Shown: piece after piece, positions 34,770 to 43,289 of the stretch | Numbering within the stretch: position 1 is the first letter of the stretch | How the letters are laid out: each line of letters starts with the position of its first letter | NCBI GenBank assembly: GCA_964517465.1 | Contig: CAZFEK010000002.1 | Span: 62,001-126,000 of the forward strand | From: JACPUX01 sp964517465 | GTDB lineage: Bacteria; Pseudomonadota; Gammaproteobacteria; Burkholderiales; Casimicrobiaceae | DNA length: 64,000 nucleotides | Direction: 5' to 3' | Translations under genes and position numbers: made by a program | Notes under the pieces: generated by a model | The model's database searches: none | Told to the model about the DNA's origin: nothing | What the model saw: only the letters and a program-made list of their open reading frames with translations

Positions 34770-35250
34770 GGTCCGGGCTTTCAGCGATCAGCAAACCGCC
34801 CCATCGGGCCGTGGCGCGAATGGGATGCTGCGGTCAGGTAACGGATCCGAAATCATGTGCACCACTCCTCAAGGCACATCGGTTGCACGAGACGCGACAA
34901 AACGCACCCGTTCAGGGGAGCGGATATTTGCTAACGGCCTGAATCGTGAAAGCTTTAGCCGCGCGCAGGGGATTTCGCGCCAAGCTGGGCGGCCGCCGGG
35001 CGGGAAACGCGGCGCCAAAGCTGGCCTGATCTCGCCGCGCCCTGGGCGCCGGGACTGCCGCGGCTGCGCCGCAGCGTCCTGCGGGTTTGGCTCGGGGATA
35101 CCTTCCCCCCGCCCCCTTCCGGCGGAAAGGGGTGAGTGCGGTTCGCGGGCCAAGCCCGCTCCGGTGGTTGATTTGCGCGCCCCCTGGGCGGCCGTGCGTG
35201 CGCGCCTGACCCTGGTCGAACCCCCAGGGTTCGCTTCCCTTCACCCTCAA
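34770..35250. other. Intergenic region without a supported gene; contains one degenerate repeat copy
   Basis: About 480 bp between the GGDEF-EAL gene and tRNA-Gly. I see no credible gene. The stretch near 35100-35195 (C-rich run, GAAAGGGGTGA, TGCGGTTCGC, then GTTGATTTG and CGCCCCCTGG) resembles the 108-bp repeat at 40809-40970 in order and wording, but with several differences. Confidence 0.5.
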
Positions 35251-35253
35251 AGG

Positions 35254-35277
35254 AAAACCCGCCTGGCGGCGGGTTTT
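35254..35277 (-). terminator. Terminator of tRNA-Gly
   Basis: A perfect 10-bp stem (35254-35263 with 35268-35277) with a 4-nt loop ends in TTTT when read on the minus strand, just after the tRNA 3' end. The matching AAAA on the other arm means it could also work in the plus direction. Confidence 0.75.
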
Positions 35278-35282
35278 CGGAT

Positions 35283-35356
35283 TGGAGCGGGTGAAGGGAA
35301 TCGAACCCTCGTATGCAGCTTGGGAAGCTGCCGTTCTGCCATTGAACTACACCCGC
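35283..35356 (-). tRNA. tRNA-Gly (anticodon CCC)
   Basis: A 74-nt cloverleaf on the minus strand with encoded CCA (35285-35283) and discriminator U. The acceptor stem is GCGGGTG/CACCCGC. The anticodon loop TTCCCAA in a GCAGC/GCTGC stem gives CCC. The T-arm is GAGGG-TTCGATT-CCCTT. It is very close to E. coli glyU and reads GGG. Confidence 0.95.
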
Positions 35357-35440
35357 GTGGCTGCGGATTCTAGCCGTTTTGGGGGTAGGGGCGCAAACGC
35401 GGTTTGCATTTGTGGGCGGTTTTCAGTACCGTGTCGGCAT

Positions 35441-35523
35441 CGCTGGGGGTCCTGGGATGCCGCTTTTCCCGGGTGAGAAAGTCCCTTTGAACCTGACGCA
35501 GATAATGCTGCCGCAGGGAAGCG
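35441..35523 (+). promoter_or_regulatory. TPP (thiamine pyrophosphate) riboswitch upstream of thiC
   Basis: A THI-box element with the outer P1 stem CGCT/AGCG (35441-35444 with 35520-35523). The first arm ends in GGGTGAGAAA (TGAGA bulge region), and the highly conserved CCCTTTGAACCTGA is at about 35483-35496. A final arm reads ATAATGCTGCCGCAGGGAA, equivalent to the consensus end. It stands about 50 bp before thiC. When TPP binds, such elements in proteobacteria usually hide the ribosome-binding site, so thiC and probably yceH are shut down when thiamine is plentiful. Confidence 0.93.
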
Positions 35524-35572
35524 TTTTCCGCGCCTCCCTGTTGACCGACCAGGAACATCTGAGGTTGCCGGA

Positions 35573-37444
<1,872 letters not shown>

Positions 37445-37446
37445 TC

Positions 37447-38130
37447 ATGCCCAGCGCGGACGAAGCTCTGCCCCCGGCCCAAGGGAGAATTCTCCCCGAG
37501 CTGTCGCTCAACGAGGGGCGCGTGCTCGGTGTGCTGATCGAAAAACAGCACACCGTGCCCGACACCTATCCCTTGTCGCTCAACGCCCTCGTTGCCGGTT
37601 GCAACCAAAAAACGAGCCGCGACCCGGTGCTCGATTTGAGCGAGGCCGAAGTGCTGGCAGCACTCGACGGACTCAAAGACCAGGCGCTCATCATCGAAAG
37701 CAGCGGCGGGCGCGTCACCCGCTATGCCCACAACGCCGAGCGCGTGCTGCAATTACCCAGCCAGGCCACCGCGCTCCTGACCGTGTTGCTGCTGCGCGGC
37801 CCGCAAACCGCGGGCGAGCTGCGCAACAACTGCGAGCGCCTGCATCGCTTCGCCGACATTTCCGCGGTGGATGCTTTTCTCGAAGAACTTGCCGCGCGGC
37901 CGAGCGGCGCCTTGGTCGTCGAATTGCCGCGCGCCGCCGGCACGCGTGAAACCCGCTGGGCGCAGTTACTCACCGGCAAGCCTGCGCTCGCGGCTTTTGC
38001 CCCGGCGCCAGGTGCGCCCGATCGCCACTCCGACGTCGAAGCACGCCTCGCCGCGCTCGAAGCCGAGGTATCCGCGCTGAAGGAAGTCTTGGCGCGCGTC
38101 GTGGAAGGGCTGGAAACCAGCAAGCCCTGA
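37447..38130 (+). CDS. YceH family protein (DUF480/UPF0502)
   Basis: 227 residues from ATG 37447; a TTG at 37441 overlapping the thiC stop is an alternative that adds two residues. Two winged-helix-like units carry LNEGRVLGVLIEKQHTVPDTYPLSLNAL (key words VLGVLIEK, PDTYPLS) and LTVLLLRGPQTAGELRNNCERLHRF (key words LLRGPQT, GELR). A C-terminal coiled coil (about 195-220, VEARLAALEAEVSALKEVL) ends it. Function is unknown; the fold suggests DNA or protein binding. It probably shares the thiC transcript. Confidence 0.87.
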   Translation: MPSADEALPPAQGRILPELSLNEGRVLGVLIEKQHTVPDTYPLSLNALVAGCNQKTSRDPVLDLSEAEVLAALDGLKDQALIIESSGGRVTRYAHNAERVLQLPSQATALLTVLLLRGPQTAGELRNNCERLHRFADISAVDAFLEELAARPSGALVVELPRAAGTRETRWAQLLTGKPALAAFAPAPGAPDRHSDVEARLAALEAEVSALKEVLARVVEGLETSKP

Positions 38131-38344
38131 GCACCGCTCGGGAGAAGCGGCGGCAGCGACGGGCGCGAGCTGGTGGAAGGCTTGTTGCTGCAGATGGAGC
38201 GCCACGGCGCCGAAACTCCAGGCCTCGGTTCGGTTCCCATAGAGAGCTTGCGGCAGGCATTGGGTTTGTCCCGCGCACCCTGAGTAGCGGGCTCCTTGGG
38301 CCAGACTTTTGGCCTTCCGGCTGGAGCCGCCCCGCCGGTCGGCG

Positions 38345-38372
38345 TTGAACCGGCACCCGAAGCGGGTATAAT
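38345..38372 (+). promoter_or_regulatory. Sigma-70 promoter of the ahcY-metF unit
   Basis: TTGAAC (38345-38350), a 16-nt spacer and a perfect TATAAT (38367-38372). The expected transcription start (about 38379-38381) is at the first bases of the SAH riboswitch, which supports both calls. The 200 bp before it (38131-38340) hold nothing I can name. Confidence 0.8.
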
Positions 38373-38379
38373 TTGGCCC

Positions 38380-38446
38380 TCTGCCGAGGAGCGCTGCGAG
38401 GTTTCCCCCAGGCTCGGCGAATCTATACGTATGAACCGCGCTCGCC
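38380..38446 (+). promoter_or_regulatory. SAH (S-adenosylhomocysteine) riboswitch upstream of ahcY
   Basis: The consensus start CCGAGGAGCGCTGCGA is at 38384-38399. Stem P1 pairs GCCGAG (38383-38388) with CTCGGC (38413-38418). The pseudoknot pairs GAGCGC (38389-38394) with GCGCTC (38438-38443), 6 of 6 bases. It lies about 70 bp before ahcY. SAH riboswitches are gene-activating: when SAH builds up, ahcY and downstream genes are expressed to remove it. Confidence 0.92.
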
Positions 38447-38517
38447 CAACCTGCGCCTTGCAGGGGATCCGGGTGAGTCCGCGTTTCCCCTGCCAGGCCA
38501 TGAGCGAAGGAGCAATC

Positions 38518-39927
38518 ATGAACGCTGTGGTCGAATTGAAGGACTTTTACGTCGCCGACTTGGGCCTTGCCGATTGGGGGCGCAAGGAAATCCGTATCGC
38601 CGAAACCGAAATGCCCGGCCTCATGGCCGTGCGCGAGGAATACGCCGCGAGGCAGCCTTTGAAAGGCGCGCGCGTCGCCGGAAGTCTGCACATGACCATC
38701 CAGACGGCGGTGCTGATCGAAACCCTGAAAGCCCTGGGCGCGGAGGTGCGCTGGGCTTCGTGCAATATCTTCTCCACTCAGGACCACGCCGCCGCGGCAA
38801 TCGCCGCCGCGGGCACACCGGTCTTCGCCTTCAAGGGCGAGTCGCTGGCCGAATATTGGGATTTTACCCACCGCATTTTCGAGTGGGGCGACGGCGGCGT
38901 GCCCAACATGATTCTCGATGACGGCGGCGACGCAACGCTGTTGGTGCATCTGGGGCTGAAGGCGGAGAGCGACCCGTCGGTGATCGCCAAGCCCACCAAC
39001 GAGGAAGAAGAGGCACTATTTGCTTCCATAAAAAAGCGTCTGGCCAGCAAGCCCGGCTGGTACGCCAACATCGCCAAGGCGATTCGCGGCGTCACTGAAG
39101 AAACCACTACCGGCGTGCATCGGCTTTATCAAATGCACAGCGAAAAGCGGCTGCTTTTTCCGGCGATCAACGTCAACGATTCGGTCACCAAGAGCAAGTT
39201 CGACAATCTCTACGGCTGCCGCGAATCGCTGGTCGATGGCATCAAGCGCGCCACTGACGTGATGATTGCCGGCAAGATCGCCGTGGTGGCGGGTTACGGC
39301 GACGTGGGCAAGGGCTGCGCGCAAAGCCTGCGCGGGTTAGGTGCCACGGTGTGGGTGACCGAGATCGACCCCATCTGCGCCTTGCAGGCGGCGATGGAGG
39401 GCTATCGTGTGGTTACGCTGGACGACGCTTGCTCGCACGCCGACATTTTCGTCACCGCCACGGGCAATTTGCGCGTCATCAGCCACGAGCATATGTTGCG
39501 CATGAAGGACCAAGCCATCGTGTGCAACATCGGGCATTTCGATTCCGAGATCGATGTGGCGAGCTTGAAGCGCTACACCTGGGAGAACATCAAGCCGCAA
39601 GTCGATCATGTGATTTTTCCCGACGGCCGCCGCATCATTCTCTTGGCGGAGGGACGTCTGGTGAACCTCGGCTGTGCCACCGGGCATCCGTCTTTCGTGA
39701 TGTCCAACTCCTTCACCAATCAGGTGCTGGCGCAGATCGAACTCTTTACCCGGCGTGAGGCCTATCCGATCGGCGTGTACACCCTACCCAAGGCGCTCGA
39801 TGAGATGGTGGCGCGGCTGCATCTCAGGAAATTGGGCGCCAAACTCACCGTCTTGAGCGATGAGCAGGCGGCCTACATCGGCGTGGCCAAAGACGGCCCC
39901 TTCAAGTCCGAGCATTATCGGTATTGA
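38518..39927 (+). CDS. ahcY: Adenosylhomocysteinase
   Basis: 469 residues from ATG 38518 (GAAGGAG 6 nt upstream). It splits SAH to adenosine and homocysteine with a bound NAD. The N-terminus is DFYVADLGLADWGRKEI. Substrate motifs are TIQTAVLIETL and NDSVTKSKFDNLYG with the catalytic Lys. The NAD Rossmann motif is VAGYGDVGKGCAQSL, and it ends with the conserved GPFKSEHYRY. The insertion before the Rossmann fold is the long bacterial type. It is controlled by the SAH riboswitch and followed by metF. Confidence 0.98.
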   Translation: MNAVVELKDFYVADLGLADWGRKEIRIAETEMPGLMAVREEYAARQPLKGARVAGSLHMTIQTAVLIETLKALGAEVRWASCNIFSTQDHAAAAIAAAGTPVFAFKGESLAEYWDFTHRIFEWGDGGVPNMILDDGGDATLLVHLGLKAESDPSVIAKPTNEEEEALFASIKKRLASKPGWYANIAKAIRGVTEETTTGVHRLYQMHSEKRLLFPAINVNDSVTKSKFDNLYGCRESLVDGIKRATDVMIAGKIAVVAGYGDVGKGCAQSLRGLGATVWVTEIDPICALQAAMEGYRVVTLDDACSHADIFVTATGNLRVISHEHMLRMKDQAIVCNIGHFDSEIDVASLKRYTWENIKPQVDHVIFPDGRRIILLAEGRLVNLGCATGHPSFVMSNSFTNQVLAQIELFTRREAYPIGVYTLPKALDEMVARLHLRKLGAKLTVLSDEQAAYIGVAKDGPFKSEHYRY

Positions 39928-39966
39928 GAAAGGGCGCGGGCGATCCGGGTCGCTCGCGTTGCTCCC

Positions 39967-40791
39967 ATGGCCACCTATAGTTTCGAATTTTTTCCCCCGC
40001 AGACGGCGGAGGGCATGGAAAAGCTGCGCCTCACGCACCGGCAATTGGCGCAGCTTAAGCCCGAGTATTTTTCCGTCACCTATGGTGCCGGAGGCTCCAC
40101 GCGCGAGCGTACGCTGGCGACGGTGCTGGAATTGCAGCAGGCCGGGTCCCAAGTGGCGCCGCACCTTTCCTGCGTGGGCAGCACGCGGCAGAACATCCGG
40201 GAAATTCTCGACACCTACCGTGCTGCGGGCATACGCAGGCTGGTTGCGCTGCGCGGCGACCTGCCCTCGGGCATGGCCGAACCGGGCGAATTCCGCTACG
40301 CCTGCGACTTGGTGAGTTTCATCCGCGCGGAAACCGGCAACTGGTTCCATCTTGAAGTTGCGGCCTACCCCGAATACCACCCGCAGGCGAGGAGTCCGCG
40401 CGAAGACCTCTTGGCCTTCAAGCGCAAAGTGGAAGCCGGCGCCGATTCGGCGATCACGCAGTATTTCTATAACGCCGACGCTTACGAACATTTTTGCGAA
40501 GAATGCGCCTCGCTGGGGCTCAGCCTTCCTATCGTCCCCGGGATCATGCCGATCGGCAAGTTCTCACAATTGGCAAGATTCTCCGATGCCTGTGGGGCAG
40601 AAATACCACGGTGGATTCGACGCAAACTTGAAAGCTTCGGCGATGACGGCGCTTCGATCCGGGCTTTCGGCCTCGATGTGGTAACCGAGCTTTGCTCGCG
40701 CCTCATGAACCGGGGTGCTCCAGGTTTGCATTTCTACACCCTGAATCAAGCGGGTTTGGTCAGCACCATTTGGCAGCGCTTGGGGCTTTGA
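39967..40791 (+). CDS. metF: Methylenetetrahydrofolate reductase MetF
   Basis: 274 residues. An FAD-dependent TIM barrel makes 5-methyl-THF, the methyl donor for MetH. Signals are YSFEFFPPQT with the catalytic Glu near the N-terminus, SVTYGAGGSTRERT, LRGDLP (FAD and folate loop), ADSAITQYFYNADAY (Gln for folate) and LPIVPGIMPI. It is 39 bp after ahcY, so it is probably in the SAH-riboswitch transcript. It ends directly before the 108-bp repeat tract. Confidence 0.96.
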   Translation: MATYSFEFFPPQTAEGMEKLRLTHRQLAQLKPEYFSVTYGAGGSTRERTLATVLELQQAGSQVAPHLSCVGSTRQNIREILDTYRAAGIRRLVALRGDLPSGMAEPGEFRYACDLVSFIRAETGNWFHLEVAAYPEYHPQARSPREDLLAFKRKVEAGADSAITQYFYNADAYEHFCEECASLGLSLPIVPGIMPIGKFSQLARFSDACGAEIPRWIRRKLESFGDDGASIRAFGLDVVTELCSRLMNRGAPGLHFYTLNQAGLVSTIWQRLGL

Positions 40792-40808
40792 GGGGGAGAG
40801 GGGAAAAA

Positions 40809-41108
40809 CAAGCCCTCCCCCCGACCCCCTCCCCGAGGGAGGGGGTGATTGCGGTTCGCCGCTGGCGCGGCTGCGCTGATTTGTAGGCGCCCCTTGGGAC
40901 GGCCCGGCGGGGCGCACAAGCCCTCCCCCCGACCCCCTCCCCGAGGGAGGGGGTGATTGCGGTTCGCCGCNNNNNNNNNNNNNNNNNNNNNNNNNNNNNN
41001 NNNNNNNNNNNNNNNNNNNNNNNNNNNNNNNNNNNNNNNNNNNNNNNNNNNNNNNNNNNNNNNNNNNNNNTGGCGCGGCTGCGCTGATTTGTAGGCGCCC
41101 CTTGAAGC
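40809..41108. repeat. 108-bp GC-rich tandem repeat interrupted by an assembly gap
   Basis: A 108-bp unit begins with a C-rich run and the inverted repeat CCCTCCCCGAGGGAGGG, followed by TGATTGCGGTTCGCCGC and GCTGATTTGTAGGCGCCCC. Copy 1 is 40809-40916. Copy 2 starts at 40917 and is cut by the gap at 40971, exactly 54 bp in. After the gap (41071) the sequence resumes at unit position 55 and runs to about 41103. It lies between metF and ybaK and encodes nothing. Confidence 0.88.
40971..41070. other. Assembly gap (100 N)
   Basis: Exactly 100 unknown bases, the usual placeholder for a gap of unknown size. It falls inside the tandem repeat, so the real copy number is not known. Confidence 0.98.
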
Positions 41109-41124
41109 CGGGCGACGGGCTCGA

Positions 41125-41610
41125 TCAACCTTCGCGCACGTCAACCACCAGGCCGCCGGTGACGCGCACCAAGTCCGAAGGCGCAATCGGAAACATTGCA
41201 TGGGGTGTGCCGCCTGCCGCATAGACGGTGGGGAAACGCAGCAGGCTTTGGTCGATCAAGGTGCGTAGCGGCTGGGCATGCCCGAGCGGCGGAATGCCGC
41301 CGATGGCGAAGCCCGTCACTTCGCGAACGAAGGCGGCATCGGGTTTGACGACGGATTCGCCGACCAAAGCCGCAACTTTTGCCAAGTCGACGCGGTTGTC
41401 CCCGCTGGCCACCACGAGCACCGCCTCGCCCGAATCGGTGCCGCGAAACACCAGCGATTTGGCGATTTCGGCGACACTACATCCCAGGGTCTCGGCGGCT
41501 TGCGCTGATGTTCTCGCGGCCGTCTCGTGCTCGATGATACGCACCTCAAGTCCGGCCCGATCCAGGGACGACTGGGCTTTCTGAGCGCTGGCGCTGAGGG
41601 GTTTCGTCAT
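41125..41610 (-). CDS. YbaK/ProX-type aminoacyl-tRNA deacylase
   Basis: 161 residues from ATG 41610. Signals are RTSAQAAETLGCSVAEIAKSLVF with the conserved Lys in AKSLVF, VVASGDNRVDLAKVAALVG and the active-site loop GFAIGGIPPLGH. It is a single-domain trans-editing family that hydrolyses mischarged tRNAs such as Cys- or Ala-tRNA-Pro. Which subtype this is cannot be settled by eye. It lies directly after the repeat/gap tract and is divergent from lgt. Confidence 0.88.
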   Translation of the reverse strand: MTKPLSASAQKAQSSLDRAGLEVRIIEHETAARTSAQAAETLGCSVAEIAKSLVFRGTDSGEAVLVVASGDNRVDLAKVAALVGESVVKPDAAFVREVTGFAIGGIPPLGHAQPLRTLIDQSLLRFPTVYAAGGTPHAMFPIAPSDLVRVTGGLVVDVREG

Positions 41611-41721
41611 GTTGCCGCCGGTCTTGCGGGCGAGGTCTGGGGCCAAGTGCCGGGTTTAGTCGGCGTGTCGGCTAGTTCGGGCATAATGCGCGGATTCTAG
41701 CCTAATCGATGCAGCTAACGC

Positions 41722-42510
41722 ATGCTCGTTCATCCCCAGTTTGACCCTATCGCCTTCGCTGTCGGCCCGCTGGCAGTCCGCTGGTACGGCCTCAGTTACC
41801 TCCTGGCATTCGTGCTCTTTCTCGTTCTTGGCCGGCTCAGGGCCCAAAAGGGGCCGATCCCAGGATGGGCGGCGCAAGACTTGGACGACCTGTTGTTCTA
41901 TGGCGTCTTGGGGGTGGTTCTGGGCGGGCGCTTGGGTTACGTGCTTTTTTATAAACCCGGGTATTACTTCGATCATCCGCTGGAAATTTTTGCCGTATGG
42001 CAAGGCGGGATGGCCTTCCACGGCGGTTTTCTGGGGGTGCTGGTTGCTTTGTGGCTGTTCGGCGAGCGGCGCGGCCGATCTTGGCTCGCGGTGACCGATT
42101 TCATCGCGCCGCTGGTGCCCCTGGGGCTTGCCAGCGGGCGCCTGGGCAACTTCATCAACGGGGAGCTTTGGGGGCGTCCGACCGATGTTCCTTGGGCGAT
42201 GATTTTTCCGCAAGTGGACCCGCTGCCGCGCCATCCCTCGCAGCTCTATCAATTTGCCCTGGAAGGCGTGACCCTGTTTCTTGTTCTTTGGTGGTTCTCT
42301 TCGCGCTCGCGCCCACTGGGAGCGGTATCCGGGCTATTTCTAGCCGGTTATGGCATTTTCCGGTTTTTGGCGGAGTTCGGGCGCGAGCCCGACAACTTCC
42401 TCGGTCTGCTGGCTCTGGGCTTGAGCATGGGTCAGTGGCTGAGCCTGCCGATGATTCTTGCTGGCGCGGCCATGCTGTGGTGGGCCTATCGTCGTGACGG
42501 TGCGCGTTAG
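41722..42510 (+). CDS. lgt: Phosphatidylglycerol-prolipoprotein diacylglyceryl transferase Lgt
   Basis: 262 residues and seven membrane helices. Conserved segments are AVRWYGLSYLLAF (Tyr), GGRLGYVLFY, GGMAFHGGFLG with the essential His, GRLGNFINGELWGR with the Lgt signature Arg/Asn/Glu, HPSQLYQFALEG, and the late helix with FLAEFGREPD. It adds diacylglycerol to the lipobox Cys of prolipoproteins such as Pal in this window. It is convergent with fxsA. Confidence 0.97.
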   Translation: MLVHPQFDPIAFAVGPLAVRWYGLSYLLAFVLFLVLGRLRAQKGPIPGWAAQDLDDLLFYGVLGVVLGGRLGYVLFYKPGYYFDHPLEIFAVWQGGMAFHGGFLGVLVALWLFGERRGRSWLAVTDFIAPLVPLGLASGRLGNFINGELWGRPTDVPWAMIFPQVDPLPRHPSQLYQFALEGVTLFLVLWWFSSRSRPLGAVSGLFLAGYGIFRFLAEFGREPDNFLGLLALGLSMGQWLSLPMILAGAAMLWWAYRRDGAR

Positions 42511-42530
42511 ATGCGCCCGCCGGCCGCAGG

Positions 42531-42935
42531 TCAATCGACGCGGCGGTAGTCGCCCTCCAAGGTACTGGGGCGCCGCGGGCTGCCGCGGACGGTAGTCGTC
42601 TGCATCTGCAAGACCGGCCCGACGTTGATGGGTACCAAGAGCAGCAAAAGCGCCATGCCGTCGGACAAAACACCGGGCAAAAGGAACAAGAAACCGGCCA
42701 GTACCTTGCGGCCGCTGTCCAGAAGACCGCGCAGAAGCGAATCCGGGCCGTACATCGCCGCGAGCGTGCGGGCGCGGAAGCTCAGCCGCTGGGATCGCAG
42801 CAGCGTCCAGCCGGCGATCACTCCGAGGAGGATCCAGGCCGCCACCGGCAGCCCCGAGAGGTTAGCCAGCTGAACCGTCAAATAGAAGTCGAGAACGGGG
42901 AAAGCCAGTAAAATGATCAATATCGCGTAACGCAT
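42531..42935 (-). CDS. fxsA: FxsA family membrane protein
   Basis: 134 residues. Helices at about 3-45 (ILIILLAFPVLDFYLTVQLA, AAWILLGVIAGWTLLRSQ) and about 75-110 (AGFLFLLPGVLSDGMALLLLL). The conserved Phe/Glu-type start and the FLLPGVLSD segment define FxsA, an inner-membrane protein linked to relief of F-exclusion of phage T7 in E. coli. It has a charged tail ending LEGDYRRVD. It is divergent from cutA with only about 23 bp between them. Confidence 0.9.
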   Translation of the reverse strand: MRYAILIILLAFPVLDFYLTVQLANLSGLPVAAWILLGVIAGWTLLRSQRLSFRARTLAAMYGPDSLLRGLLDSGRKVLAGFLFLLPGVLSDGMALLLLLVPINVGPVLQMQTTTVRGSPRRPSTLEGDYRRVD

Positions 42936-42958
42936 CGCCCGATCCTCGCGTCCGGTTG

Positions 42959-43285
42959 ATGAAATTCCTGCTCGTCCTAACCAACTGTCCGACTCAAGCC
43001 AGCGCCGAAGCCCTGGCCAGTCTGCTCATCGAACAGCGCTTGGCTGCCTGTGTCAATATCGGCAGCCCGGTGCGTTCACTTTATCACTGGCAGGGAAAAA
43101 CCGAAAACGCCCAGGAGTTCCCTTTGCAAATCAAGACCAGTGAAGTCCGCTATGCCAAGGTGGAGGCGGCGATACGGAAAAACCACCCCTACGAACTTCC
43201 CGAGATCATCGCTGTCCCCTTAAGCGCCGGGTTGCCGGAATATTTGGAATGGGTCGGCGCCCAGACTGGTTCCGCCGAAAGCTGA
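42959..43285 (+). CDS. cutA: Divalent-cation tolerance protein CutA
   Basis: 108 residues from ATG 42959 (a TTG directly before it is also in frame). Signals are LVLTNCPTQASAEALASLLI, LAACVNIGSPVRSLYHWQGK and HPYELPEIIAVPL. CutA forms stable trimers and binds copper; its exact role is uncertain. It stands 5 bp before dsbD, a pairing common in proteobacteria and consistent with copper or thiol stress. Confidence 0.95.
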   Translation: MKFLLVLTNCPTQASAEALASLLIEQRLAACVNIGSPVRSLYHWQGKTENAQEFPLQIKTSEVRYAKVEAAIRKNHPYELPEIIAVPLSAGLPEYLEWVGAQTGSAES

Positions 43286-43289
43286 ATTT

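Noticed and set aside
40809..41108. CRISPR array
   Set aside because: The 108-bp unit repeats as a whole, with no short direct repeat alternating with unique spacers, and no cas genes are present.
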